DNA from: Siphonodentalium dalli
Lineage: Eukaryota; Mollusca; Scaphopoda; Gadilida; Siphonodentaliidae
Length of the DNA: 64,000 nt
Assembly: GCA_032622095.1 (NCBI GenBank)
Contig: CP136069.1
Span: forward strand, 3,873,566-3,937,565
Direction of reading: 5' to 3'
Part shown: positions 21,873 through 34,038 of the stretch, in pieces
Position numbering within the stretch: the stretch's first letter is position 1
How the letters are laid out: each line of letters begins with the position of its first letter
Notes under the pieces: model-generated
What the model was told of the DNA's origin: nothing
Databases searched by the model: none
The model's input: the letters and a program-made list of their open reading frames with translations, nothing else
Made by a program: the position numbers and the translations under genes

Positions 21873-22085
21873 TTAATTCAATGTTTATTGCAAAATTGAA
21901 TCACAAAAGTCAGAGAAATGAATGAATTTTTAGTTGAGACATTCACCTACAATGTAGAACATTATAAAGGGAGAGATATATATCAACTAAGAAATAAATT
22001 TCCCCATGTTATTGTTTCGGCTTTATAGGGCTCCATGTTAAAACTTCTAAAAGTTCCAAGGTTTTGTACTGGTGGAAAATGATCT

Positions 22086-23095
22086 GTACGGGCGTCGGCC
22101 AGAGTAGAGATTCATCGCATGAATATATAGCTCCTTCATAATTATCTTGAATGACAGTTGACTTTGTTATCATATGTGCCTTCATTTGTACAGATTGAGA
22201 AATGCTATATCGTTACATAAATAAACAAACATGATCCAGATTTTGTATGGCCTCGTTTTTTAATCATTTTTTGGTGAAGCTTAATGTTGGGTTATGCCTC
22301 GTATATCGAAACCACAAAACGACTATATCCATATACACCTATAATAGTTGAATTCAGAATGCGCCTGACCTGAATAAAGGGTTAAAAAGCAAACAACGAC
22401 AGACATAAACGAGGCATGATAGATAAAGATTAAAATAGTACAGTATTATATAACAATAAACACAAACATCGTGTAATTTCTACATGCGATAGAAATAAAT
22501 GCGCAGTTAAAAATTGTCATGAATCAGCACATCCTATATATGGAACACATATTCAAAACAAACTCATTGTATATATACAGCCAAGATGTATTAAACTTTT
22601 GAAAGGAAATATGATATCAAACGACTTATAGCAGTAGTCACAGCCATCCATGCACTTACTTTGAACTTAAATCTCTAAACTAAAGTCGTATCATTAAATT
22701 TATATCGAAGTCTCCACTCGATAGTTTGTTGTCACGAAGTCTGTAGATCCAATATCACTCAGATAAAGCTAAGATCTTCTTTATATGAGTCAGGTATACA
22801 GACTAGTGGGACTGAGACACAGGGACAATTTAGGTTAAACTTCCTGGTTCTCATCCTGGTGCTTCCCCTAATTAATATTCATGAGATCATCAATGGTACT
22901 ACCATTATAATCTAATCATATTTGCTGTGGGGGCGATGATCCTTCGAATTAGCATGAATTGCAATGTGGATAGTTATCAACCATTTCAGCCATTAAGGGG
23001 GAGGTCAAGTGAACACTTTTTAATGGGGATTTCCATGAAAATCTCTGCAGCAAAATTTATATATGAAGCATTTGTCTGGGCACTAAAGCAGACAT
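22086..23095. other. Intergenic stretch with nothing assignable
   Basis: AT-rich, no long frames and no repeat family recognised elsewhere in the window. Confidence 0.5.
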
Positions 23096-23300
23096 ATGAT
23101 TAAACAGACATAACATTTAACTGGCGGCTGCACAGGGACACCGGAGAAGGGGGGCATGCAGGGGCATTTGCCCCCCTTGTCCTGGCCCAGGAGAGTCCTG
23201 TGGGTACACGAAAAGTGCCCTCCTGACTGGTTTGCCCCCTTGCCCTTTGGTGCTTCCAGCGTCCTTGCAGCTGTACATGGTAAATTGCCAAATTTTGCTA
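23096..23300. other. Small GC-richer patch
   Basis: GGGGGCATGCAGGGGCATTT and CCCCCTTGTCC/CCCCCTTGCCC motifs give a local hairpin-rich, GC-rich patch. Open on the minus strand for 63 codons but with no recognisable product. Confidence 0.35.
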
Positions 23301-23506
23301 TAATTAATTTTTGAGAATTTTTTACTGGAATTACAACACTTGACCTAGTTTTTAAAAATTAATATAAAATTTTGTTTAAATATACCAACTTTCTAATGGA
23401 ATATAAGCCGACCCACCAGACAAATATGTTTTGTTTTCAATACCGCACAAAGTCGCGCCCAGAAATGTCTGCAACTCTGTAACTCTTGCTGCGGAGATTT
23501 GAATGT

Positions 23507-23652
23507 ACTGTAATGCCCTAATTAATTGACTCCATAACAACAGCAGAAGAGAATTTCCAATGAATGGCAACAAGTCATATTTCCGACTAAATCCTGAAAA
23601 GTTACCCTTAATTATGCTGTAATTAGGGAGTCGATTAATTAGGGCATTACTG
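23507..23652. mobile_element. Partial TA-flanked foldback MITE
   Basis: A left end ACTGTAATGCCCTAATTAAT and complete right arm ending GGGCATTACTG are present; the central fold is truncated. Confidence 0.75.
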
Positions 23653-23682
23653 TACAGTAAATTTAAGGCCTGGAGGTTTAAA

Positions 23683-23765
23683 ATTGGGAGAAGTCACTTC
23701 TCCTCCTTGTTTGGTTAAAAAGGGAGAAGTTGACTGTTATCGTGGAGAAGTACTAGTAACTAGGG
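23683..23765 (+). repeat. Isolated relative of the 21 bp GGAGAAGT minisatellite unit
   Basis: GGGAGAAGTTGACTGTTATC and GGAGAAGT repeats here closely match the unit expanded at 44227-45086, suggesting an unexpanded seed copy. Confidence 0.6.
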
Positions 23766-25627
23766 CTGAAGTTCAAGTTACACCCCAACATCGCCCTTCT
23801 ATGATCCAATTAAAGTGTCAATGACACTATAGCTCAACTTGGAAAGGGAATAATGTCATGTGTTACAGTCAATGGAGTGATTAGGAATGTGGAAAGTTGA
23901 AAGGCCTAGTTATGCAAAGAGTAAAATCTAAGATGGCCGCTGGCAGCCATGTTTTGTTTGTTTTGCCAAATGACCCCAAAAAGACTTGTTTCCATTTACA
24001 TGTCATTGTTAACATCCATGACAAATTTCATGATGATCCATTCCAACAAAACATACGACCTGTAGCCCGTGTCAAAGAATTTAGTCATGCAAAGAGTAAA
24101 ATCAGGGTTTCCGCCAGGTTGGAAATTAATGAGTCCGTATTGGGGAAACACATAAAGCGACGGGACGACCATGGTTCGTCCTGTCGGGCGAAAATTTTGT
24201 TATTTGACACTGAAAAGAGCAATTTCCTTGCACCTAATAGTCCCACAAAGCAACCCAAAGCTACGTATATATTACGCAAATCAATCATTTCCGTGGGTGC
24301 TTTAATTCTGTTGATGGTGTCCAGATAATCAATCAATTAGTTACGCACGTAAGACTGCCGTCTGATTGAAGACTACATATTAATGAACAAGCTATGAGTT
24401 AGTGTTTACAAATTTATACAATAAGATTCCGACAGGTATAATGAATCTAAACACTACAAAGCATCTATGTGTGGGCACTGTTAAATATATTATATATGTG
24501 TGTGTGAAGGTGGCAGTGTTAATATCTAACATATGTGTCTGCAGAAGCCAATAGTGTTTGTGTAAGCAGAAATTGAATAGAGCAGTATGGAAGCAGTGTG
24601 CCAAAGTTGGAGCTGATCTAATTAAGTTACCTCATATAAATAAAGCTAGCCCAAGCAAGTAAATACTTCTGCATGGCAACAGTATAATACTTTTTCTATA
24701 TACTTCGGTTTCCCCGCCACTTTCCCACTTAGCCCAATTTAAGCCACCTGCACCAATTTCTACTTGTTATCTCTTTTTTAAATCTAGTGCCTGGCTTCGC
24801 TCTATACCCAAGATCTGGCCCCCAGAATAATCTCCCTGCCTAGTTCCTTACAATCTGTCTTGGACAGCAGTTGACTATAATAAGATTATTTTAACAAATG
24901 GATGGTTGATTCCTCAGGGGATTTTATACACTTATGTGAGATGTGATGCTTCTGTTATTATGTTCCATTCTATACACATACATGTATATATAATGTAGAT
25001 ATATAAAGGATTATCATGTGAAGTATTGTTTGTACGTTTTATGCATGTGCCTTGTGAGGCCTAGACTTTATATCCCGGACTGACCATGGGGCAAGTGCTC
25101 TCCCCTAGCTAGCTAAAAAGACCGGGTTATTTATGCATTGACCAATAATAGATAGCAAGGAGAATTGAATAAAGTATTTCCTAGAATTTCAAGCAGCTTC
25201 TGTGAAAATGAAACTGACAGCTAGGATATACACTGTCAATCGTAAAACTATTTGTGCGCTGTGACGTCATACTGCAGGGTTTGTCTGCAGGAGATATTTA
25301 TAGCGGCGGAATACGAATGGTAGCGACATCTTTCACTCGGAATGCTTAGCTTGTTCAATAGTCGCTATTAGTCCATAAACTGACGACCGCAATTGCTTAT
25401 TATGTGTATATTGCCATGCATAGTCAACAAAATCCCAAAGTAATTTATTTCACAATAATAGGGAACCTGTCCTGAAATCAGTCTTTATAGTGGGAATTCA
25501 TATTGACAAATTAACAACACCATTCATTTGATCCATATTACATACATGGAGGATAAAGACAAACACATACCCCCTCCCCAATATGGAGATAAAGTCAAAG
25601 TATGGTAAATAATAGTTGCGATGTCCC

Positions 25628-26220
25628 TAGGGCCCGGCGAATCGGCCTTTTTTCGTTCGAATCGAATCTCGAATCGAATCAGCCGAATTGAATCGAATCA
25701 TAGAAAAACTTATTTCAATTACTGGGACAAATTTATAGTGAGTAAACATCGATTTTCGTTAAAATGCTCCCTCCAACTGAATTTACTCTCTACTGGAACA
25801 ATTCGTCACTTGAATACTGAGTATATCCTTCGCAGTTGTAGCAATGTCGACTGAACCAGTTCGATTTCCAATAACGAGTATGCCTCCATTTCCTTGGTTA
25901 GCCTGTACATATAATGAATTGTCACCAGGGTCCAGTACATTGTCCCTCTCGTGGGCAGCTTCAATGTTATCAAACATAGCGTCAACTAAACTCTCGGTAG
26001 GTGGAGTCACCGGTTTATCAACTGAATTGCCCGTACTAGTAGACTGCTCTGTTTCATGGAGATTTTTTCCGATGACTGCGATAAAAATGGCACGATCTTT
26101 TTGCGTTACATTTGATGTTAAGATTCGTTTTGAGACGAATCAAACGAATGATATCGAATCGAATCGAATCATCGAGAGTATATCGAATCGAATCGAATCT
26201 CGAACCTTCGCCGGGCCCTA
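25628..26220. mobile_element. Non-autonomous hAT element, 593 bp, nested
   Basis: Perfect 14 bp ends TAGGGCCCGGCGAA and TTCGCCGGGCCCTA are flanked by GATGTCCC and GTTGTCCC (7 of 8 match). Subterminal GAATCGAATC repeats sit at both ends. It is the innermost layer of a three-level nest. Confidence 0.88.
25783..26130 (-). pseudogene. Possible captured or ancestral coding fragment in the nested hAT
   Basis: One minus-strand frame stays open for roughly 115 codons (the stretch with SLVDAMFDNIEAA and PGDNSLYVQANQ) and its composition is not repeat-like. It may be a remnant of the parental transposase gene or a captured exon. No conserved domain was recognised and there is no reliable start. Confidence 0.3.
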
Positions 26221-27297
26221 GTTGTCCCGCCTGGGTCCCCAAGCACAATCAACGACGCACATGTTCACATTTCCCGCCAAAATTATATTTTATAACACGC
26301 TGGCTAAAACTCTGTTCTGTACCTCATGGACTCTACAGAGGGACCCATTAATTATGTACTGTACGATAGCACGGGATCTCGGAGAAGGAGTATCCATGAA
26401 AATCCCGTGCATAAAAATGTCCCCGACTAAGAAATTCGGCATTCTTTGATCAAATTATGTAATCGTAGGATATCACGGGATTTTCGAACATGAGTAGTTT
26501 CATCCCATGCACAAAAATATGCATACTAAGCAGTCCTACATTCTTTGATGTTACCGCGACATGTATTACGCTCTATCTAACGTCGCTATTTGACCCGCAT
26601 TTCACCAGTATTCTGTTTAACCCCCGAATTTTTGTTACGACATATTGCTACTGACATTTGGTATATGTATGAACCAAACAGATTAATCTGCGAGGGGAAT
26701 GAGGCCGTCCTACGGACCCTGAGCTGTGTTAACGGAAACCCTGGTAAAATCCAAGATGGCTGCTGGCGAAGATGTTTTTAGCCGAACGACCCCAAAAGGA
26801 CTCGTTCCCATCTACATGTCATTGTTAACATCCATAACAAATTTCATGAAGATCCGACCAAAGCTACGACCTGTACCCTGCTCCAAAGGATTAGTCATGC
26901 AAAGAGTAAAATCCAAGATGGCTGCTGGCAGCCATGTTTTTTGGCCGAACGACCCCAAAATCACTCGTTCCCATCTACATGTCAATATTAACATCCATGA
27001 CAAAATTTCATGATGATCAGACGAACAGTACGACCTGTAGCCCGGCCCAATGGATTGAATCTTGAAATCCAAGATGGCCGCCAGTTTTTTTGACCGAATG
27101 ACCCCAAAATGACTCGTTCCCATCTACATGTCAATGTCAACATTCATGACAAATTTCATAAAGATTAGACCAAAGGTACGACATGTAGCCCGCGCCAAAG
27201 GAAATTGTTGATGGACACGCGTACACACGCACCACACGGATGACGGACGCCAAACCATGGCAATAGCTCAAACTTACAAAGTGAGTTGAGCTAAAAA

Positions 27298-27579
27298 GGC
27301 AATATATCCATAATTCATTTTGAGTTTTTATTGGTCAACGATAATAATGACTGATTATTCTTTCGCATCTTTTTGTGTTTGTAATTATTTCTAAATACTA
27401 CGATTCTCACAAACTTTTACTACGCCAGGAATGCACTCCATATTTGGAAATGGTTTATTACATCATATTGGGAATGCCGTGTCGCCATAGAAATAAAATA
27501 TAATGGACGCTGCTAGAGATAATACACGTGTTAGGATATTCAATGGCTTTTTAAAGAGGCTGGAATTTCATATGCTACA
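27298..27579. other. Unassigned AT-rich stretch
   Basis: No gene or repeat family recognised. Confidence 0.4.
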
Positions 27580-27829
27580 CAGTAATGCCCTAATTAACCC
27601 GTATGGTGCCCCTCACAGACGACAGTCAGTAATAGATCCTTCTATCTGTGTGGGGCTCTCTATGGAAGTTAGCCAAATGTTTCTATGTTAATGCCCTAAG
27701 TAATAGACCCCTTAACCACAGCAGAATTCATTTCCGATGAATGGTGACAAGCCATATTTCCGACTAAATCCTGAAAAATTACCCATAATTCTGCTGTGGT
27801 TAAGGAGTCGATTACTTAGGGTATTACTC
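27580..27829. mobile_element. TA-type foldback MITE with nested GAGCCCCACA repeat
   Basis: CAGTAATGCCCTAATTAA is followed at once by a reversed GAGCCCCACACAGAT repeat (27595-27665), then a second TAATGCCCTAAGTAA start and the family interior to the right arm AGTCGATTACTTAGGGTATT. Confidence 0.7.
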
Positions 27830-27954
27830 TATATATGATTAATTGTGTTGTGTTATATCAACATATTATCCACCCGAGATGATGAAATAGCAGAATATAG
27901 CACCTTCAGTTTTGGGAGAGTTAACCCACCAGAGACCACTCTCCCCTACCCTAC

Positions 27955-27955
27955 T

Positions 27956-27990
<35 letters not shown>
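27955..27990. repeat. Poly-C run of over 30 bases
   Basis: An uninterrupted C tract; true length is unreliable in any assembly. Confidence 0.95.
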
Positions 27991-27993
<3 letters not shown>

Positions 27994-28284
27994 CCGGTGA
28001 AGTTTGCTTGCCACATATATTTCAAAGGCAAATGAACCAGTTATAGCAAAGGTAAATAAACTAGTTATAGGAATTGTGTGAGCAGGCTAGGGGTAGAGAT
28101 ATAAGAAAAATTAAACAGTGCAGATGTTACAGCATAGAGTGAATACATGTACTGATGAAATTCCTCAATGAACGACATTGTCATATGATATGCACAATTA
28201 ATCTCAGGATATTTCTAGGAAATATGACACCTAGTCCTGTCAAATGTGTGTATCAGAAAAGTATAAAGCCTTGATGAAGAAGAA

Positions 28285-29250
28285 TGGGGACAATGCAGGG
28301 ATGTGGTTCAAGGGTGTCAGGTGGGGGTGTCCCATCAAGGGATGTATAATGCAGGGATGTGGTTCAAGGGTGGTCAGGTGGGGGTGTCCAACAGGGAATG
28401 TATAACAGAGAAATGTGGACCAAGGGTGGTCAGGTGGGGGTGTCCCAACAAGGGATGTATAATGCAGGGATGTGGTTCAAGGGTGGTCAGGTGGGGCTGT
28501 CCAACAGGAATGTATAACAGAGAAATGTGGACCAAGGGTGGTCAGGTGGGGGTGTCCAACAGGGAATGTATAACAGAGAAATGTGGACCAAGGGTAGTCA
28601 GGTGGGGGTGTCCAACAGGGAATGTATAACAGAGAAATGTGGACCAAGGGTGGTCAGGTGGGGGTGTCCAACAGGGAATGTATAACAGAGAAATGTGGAC
28701 CAAGGGTGGTCAGGTGGGGGTGTCCCAACAAGGGATGTATAATGCAGGGATGTGGTCCAAGGGTGGTCAGGTGGGGCTGTCCAACAGGAATGTATAACAG
28801 AGAAATGTGGACCAAGGGTGGTCAGGTGGGGGTGTCCAACAGGGAATGTATAATGCAGGGATGTGGTCCAATGGTGGTCAGGCGGGGATGTCCCAACAGG
28901 GAATGTATAGTACAGGAATGTGGTCCAAGGGTGGTCAGATGAGGGTGTCCCAACAGGGAATGTATAGTACAGGGATGTGGTCCAATGGTGGTCAGATGAG
29001 GGTGTCCCAACAGGGAATGTATAGTACAGGGATGTGGTCAAAGGGTGGTCAAGTGGGGGTGTCCCAACATGGAATGTATAGTACAGGGGGGTGGTCAAAG
29101 GGTGGTCAGGTGGGGGTGTCCCAACATGGAATGTATAGTACAGGGATGTGGTCCAAGGGTGGTCAGGTGGGGCTGTCCAACAGGAATGTATAACAGAGAA
29201 ATGTGGACCAAGGGTGGTCAGGTGTGGTTGGGGGGGGGGGGGGTGCCCAA
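28285..29250 (+). repeat. ~57 bp minisatellite, about 17 copies
   Basis: The unit combines GGTGGTCAGGTGGGGGTGTC, CAACAGGGAATGTATAACAG and GAAATGTGGACCAAG, with a variant GGGATGTGGTCCAAG. Its strand asymmetry (G-rich top strand) keeps frames open on both strands, up to 232 codons, which are not genes. Confidence 0.93.
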
Positions 29251-29728
29251 CAAGAATGCATAATTCAGAGAGGTAGTTGAGATGTTTATTGGCCAAATTT
29301 TGGCACAGGGTTATTGATCTTGATCAGGTGCATAATTATCCAGGTAGAATGCAGTCGACATGTATAAACCCAAGAAATTATTCCGTTTGAGACAGGTCCT
29401 CAGTTACAGGCGGGACTTTCCAAGATGACAGGAACCAGCTTAGTGGGCAGGAACCAGCTTAGTGGGCAGCTACAGTAATGCCCTAATTAATTTTTTACAA
29501 TTTTAATAATTTTTCTTTCCCCCTGTACGGAACCCCAGACAAACATGAGCAGACGACACTCAGTACACATGCTTCTATATATGTGTGGGGCTATTCTCTT
29601 CTACTAATATTGCTGAAAGATTCAAAGAAATCGGCCATACCACTCCATAGAAAACATGATCTGAACAACCCGCAATTTTAATTATTTACATCTCGATTAG
29701 TGGCGCAACTATTAGTAATAAACTAACA
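29037..29728 (+). repeat. Left arm of a ~690 bp inverted duplication
   Basis: From the end of the minisatellite through TGATCTTGATCAGGTGCATA to GTAATAAACTAAC, this matches 32973-33658 in reverse complement almost perfectly. It includes a MITE end (CTACAGTAATGCCCTAATTA) and a GAGCAGACGACACTCAGTAC repeat. Confidence 0.88.
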
Positions 29729-32217
29729 TCTTGGATTTTACTCTTTGTATGACTAAATCCTTTGGCGTGGGCTACAGGTCGTTGTTTTGGTCGGAAGTTT
29801 ATGAAATTTGTCATGGATGTTAACACTGTCATGTAGATGGGAACGAGTGATTTTGGAGTTGTTCGGCCAAAAAACATGGCCGCCAGCAGCCATCTTGGAT
29901 TTTACTCTTTGCATGACTAAATCCTTTGGCCCGGGCTACAGGTCGTACCTTTGGTCTGATCTTTATGAAATTTGTCATGAATGTTGACATTGACATGTAG
30001 ATGGGAACGAGTCATTTTGGGGTCATTCAGCCAAAAAACATGGCCGCTGGCGGCCATCTTAGATTTCAAAATTCAATCCATTGGTGCGGGCTACAGGTCG
30101 TACTGTTCGTCTGATCATCATGAAATTTGTCATGGATGTTAATATTGACATGTAGATGGGAACGAGTCATTTTGGGGTTGTTCGGCCAATAAACATGGCC
30201 GCCAGCAGCCATCTTGGATTTTACTCTTTGCATGACTAAATCCTTTGGCGCGGGCTACAGGTCGTAGCTTCTATCGGAACATCATGAAATTTGTTATGGA
30301 TGTTAACAATGACATGTAGATGGGAACGAGGGATTTTGGGGTCGTTCGGCCAAAAAACATGGCCACCAGCAGCCATCTTGGATTTTACTCTTTGCATGAC
30401 TAAATCCTTTGGCCCGGGCTACAGGTCGTACCTTTGGTCTGATCTTTATGAAATTTGTCATGAATGTTGACATTGACATGTAGATGGGAACGAGTCATTT
30501 TGGGGTCATTCGGCCAAAAAACATGGCCGCTGGCAGCCATCTTGGATTTCAAGATTCAATCCATTGGCGCGGGCTACAGATCGTACTGTTCCCCTGATCA
30601 TCATGAAATTTGTCATTGATGTTAATAATGACATGTAGATGGGAACAAGTGATTTTGGTGTCGTTCGGCCAAAAAATATGGCCGCCAGCAGCCATCTTGG
30701 ATTTTACTCTTTGCATGACTAAATCCTTTGGCGCGGGCTACAGGTTGTACCTTTGGTCTAATCTTTATGAAATTTGTCATGAATATTGACATTGACATGT
30801 AGATGGGAACGAATTATTGTGGGGTCATTCGGCCAAAAAACATGGCCGCTGGCGGCCATCTTAAATTTCAAAATTCAATCCATTGGCGCGGCCTACAGGT
30901 CGTACTGTTCGTCTGATCATCATGAAATTTGTCATGGATGTTAATATTGACATGTAGATGGGAATGAGTCATTTTGGGGTCGTTCGGCCAATAAACATGG
31001 CCGCCAGCAGCCATCTTGGATTTTACTCTTTGCATGACTAAATCCTTTGGCGCGGGCTACAGGTCGTAGCTTTGATCGGAACATCATGAAAGATGTCATG
31101 GATGTTAACAATGACATGTAGATGGGAACGAGGGATTTTGGGGTCGTTCGGCCGAAAAACATGGCCGCCAGCAGCCATCTTGGATTTTACTATTTGCATG
31201 ACTAAATCGTTTGGTGCGGGCTACAGGTCGTACCTTTGGTCTGATCTTTATGAAATTTGTCATGAATGTTGACATTGATATGTAGATGGGAACGAGTCAT
31301 TTTGGGGTCATTCGGCCAAAAAACATGACGCTGGCAGCCATCTTGGATTTCAAGATTCAATCCATTGGCGCGGGCTACAGGTCGTACTGTTCGTCTGATC
31401 ATCATGAAATTTGTCATTGATGTTAATAATGACATGTAGATGGGATCGAGTCGTTTTGGGGTCATTCAGTCAAAAAACATGGCCGCCAGCAGCCATCTTG
31501 GATTTTACTCTTTGCATGACTAAATCCTTTGGTGTGGGCTACAGGTCGTAGCTTTGGTCAGATGGTCATGAAATTTGTCATGAATTATAACAATGACATG
31601 TAGATGGGAACGAGTCGTTTTGGGGTCATTCGGTCAAAAAACATGGCCACCAGCATTTTACTCTTTGCATGACTAAATCCTTTGGCGTGGGCTACAGGTC
31701 ATACCTTTGGTCTGATCTTTATTAAATTTGTCATGGATGTTAACACTGACATGTAGATGGGAACGAGTTGTACCTTTGGTCTAATTTTTATGAAATTTGT
31801 CATGAATGTTGACATTGACATGTAGATGGGAACGAATCATTGTGGGGTCATTCGGCCAAATAACATGGCTGCCAGCGGCCATCTTGGATTTCAAAATTCA
31901 ATCCATTGGCGCGGTCTACAGGTCGTACTGTTCGTCTGATCATCATGAAATTTGTAGGTCGTAGCTTTGGTCAGATCTTCATAAAATTTGTCATGGATGT
32001 TAACAATTATACGTAGATGGGAACGAGTCCTTTTGGGGTCAATTGGTAAAAAAAAATGGCCACCAGCAGCCATCTTGTATCTTACTCTTTGCATCACTAA
32101 ATCCTTTGGCGCAGGTTAGACATTTCAATTAGCACCTTTCCTATTCCTCCATTTACTGTCAACCATTAAATTATTCCCCTACCTAAGTTGAGCTACAGTG
32201 TCATTGACACTTTCATT
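29728..32217 (-). mobile_element. Pearl/Helitron-like element D, minus strand, 3' truncated
   Basis: It starts on the minus strand with AAAGTGTCAATGACACTGTA and carries about 15 core units down to 29728, where it stops inside a unit; the AAGTTGAGCTA terminus is missing. Its last units (31870-32110) match element E. Confidence 0.8.
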
Positions 32218-32356
32218 TGGAAATAATAAAGAGCGTTTATACCATTTGTGTGTGATTAGCCAGTAGCATTGTGCTGCCTTCTATAACACAATCAGACTCT
32301 TGTTTAGGTAAAATTTAGTAGGTCTTTATGTGAGCATGAGGTTTACGCGATAGTGA
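31870..32356 (-). repeat. Inverted duplicate of 33894-34364
   Basis: The 5' part of element D plus its upstream flank (GAGCGTTTATACC, CATGAGGTTTACGCGATAGT) is the reverse complement of the start of element E and its flank. A 68-codon frame is identical in both, showing near-perfect identity. Confidence 0.88.
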
Positions 32357-32972
32357 TCGCATTCATCATCGGCAATCTGCTCACCCCTTTTAGCCGATAC
32401 GATAGAAACTAAACGATTTGTTACTTCTAATTACCCGTACTTAATTACACTACTTGCGTGTTAATAAAGTACGACCCCATTACCACTAAAGGTGAAACAT
32501 GGGATTTAGAACATTAATATTCACTCTTACATAGTTCCACATTCAAGGTGTAATCGTATGTCAGTTGTAATGTTGTGAAACTGCAACCGAACTGAATTAT
32601 TCTATGCTAAATAGTTCATGGCTGACCTGATGCATGCATCTTAGTTTTCTTGTTACATATATTGTCCTACAATTGTTTCTATGGCTCTGGGCCATTAACT
32701 AGCTACCCGTTATAAGGACACATATTTTGGAGATGATTTGTGGAATTGTACATAATTATATGTTGAGTAATGGCCTGGAAGTAATGTTCCACAAAATAAC
32801 TAAGCAATTCAGGTTAATATTGAATCATATGGATTTGAGATGGCAATATTGTTGCAAAATTGCTTATGTAAAACCTGTTTTTGCCTAGGCCGATTTCTTT
32901 CACCAAGGCAAATTTTCCTTAATTTCCAGGGCTGATTATTTAAATGCAATTACTCTTGATTGCGAAATCATT
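32357..32972. other. Unassigned spacer between inverted arms
   Basis: AT-rich, no coding signal. The end (about 32790-32945) weakly resembles 39050-39210 around CCAGGGCTGA. Confidence 0.45.
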
Positions 32973-33658
32973 TATGTTAGTTTATTACTAATAGTTGCGC
33001 CACTAATCGAGATGTAAATAATTAAAATTGCGGGTTGTTCAGATCATGTTTTCTATGGAGTGGTATGGCCGATTTCTTTGAATCTTTCAGCAATATTAGA
33101 AGAAGAGAATAGCCCCCACACATATATAGAAGCATGTGTACTGAGTGTCGTCTGCTCATGTTTGTCTGGGGTTCCGTACAGGGGGAAAGAAAAATTATTA
33201 AAATTGTAAAAAATTAATTAGGGCATTACTGTAGCTGCCCACTAAGCTGGTTCCTGCCCACTAAGCTGGTTCCTGTCATCTTGGAAGGTCCCGCCTGTAA
33301 CTGAGGACCTGTCTCAAACGGAATAATTTCTTGGGTTTATACATGTCGACTGCATTCTACCTGGATAATTATGCACCTGATCAAGATCAATAACCCTGTG
33401 CCAAAATTTGGCCAATAAACATCTCAACTACCTCTCTGAATTATGCATTCTTGTTGGGCACCCCCCCCCCCCCCCCAACCACACCTGACCACCCTTGGTC
33501 CACATTTCTCTGTTATACATTCCTGTTGGACAGCCCCACCTGACCACATCCCTGTACTATACATTCCATGTTGGGACACCCCCACCTGACCACCCTTTGA
33601 CCACCCCCTGTACTATACATTCCATGTTGGGACACCCCCACTTGACCACCCTTTGACA
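32973..33658 (-). repeat. Right arm of the ~690 bp inverted duplication
   Basis: Reverse complement of 29037-29728, ending inside copies of the ~57 bp minisatellite (CCACCTGACCACCCTT motifs). Confidence 0.88.
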
Positions 33659-33893
33659 AATTGAACAGTTGCAGCAGCAGCGAAAAAAAGGGTGTACAAT
33701 TGGCAAATGATGAGGGGCGGCGTGACGTGTAACTAGGATTGAAATTAGATATTCAATTTGGAGATTATTGGATGAGGGATGTTATATTAATTATATTAAA
33801 GGGACGAGGGGGCTTAGTTGTCGAAAATATTCATATTTGTTCCAAACACCGTAAACAGAAAAATATTAAAACGCATACATTTTGGTTCAAATA
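33659..33893. other. Unassigned spacer
   Basis: Unique sequence between duplicated blocks; no coding signal. Confidence 0.45.
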
Positions 33894-34038
33894 TACGATC
33901 ACTATCGCGTAAACCTCATGCTCACATAAAGACCTACTAAATTTTACCTAAACAAGAGTCTGATTGTGTTATAGAAGGCAGCACAATGCTACTGGCTAAT
34001 CACACACAAATTGTATAAACGCTCTTTATTATTTCCAA

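Larger units (their letters stand above)
21212..22085. mobile_element. Foldback element (CATATTCCACCAGTAC ends) with two nested MITEs
   Basis: The left end CATATTCCACCAGTACAAAC and right end GTTTTGTACTGGTGGAAAAT match the element at 17567-17997. Between them lie a complete TA-flanked MITE (21335-21524) and a complete TTAA-flanked MITE (21635-21872), which account for most of the extra length. Confidence 0.8.
24103..26743. mobile_element. hAT-like element, ~2.64 kb, CAGGGTTTCCG ends
   Basis: Ends CAGGGTTTCCG and CGGAAACCCTG are inverted. Flanks AGTAAAAT and GTAAAATC share GTAAAAT, an 8 bp duplication with a one-base slip. The disrupted pearl core resumes directly after it. Despite its length no transposase motif was recognised; 24330-25600 is AT-rich with no long frames, and 25628-26220 is a later insertion. 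The element is probably defective. Confidence 0.75.
23812..27297 (+). mobile_element. Pearl/Helitron-like element C with nested hAT elements
   Basis: It begins with AAAGTGTCAATGACACTATA and ends with CCATGGCAATAGCTCAAAC and AGTTGAGCTA. Core units of the ~163 bp family are interrupted at 24103-26743 by a hAT-like element. Subtracting that leaves only about five units, shorter than A or B. Confidence 0.8.

Noticed and set aside
24103-26743. Autonomous hAT transposon
   Set aside because: Length would allow a transposase, but no long frame or catalytic motif could be found.
28303-29296. Open frames of 106-232 codons on both strands
   Set aside because: Products of the ~57 bp G-rich minisatellite; both strands are open and unit drift is at the DNA level, not codon-wise.
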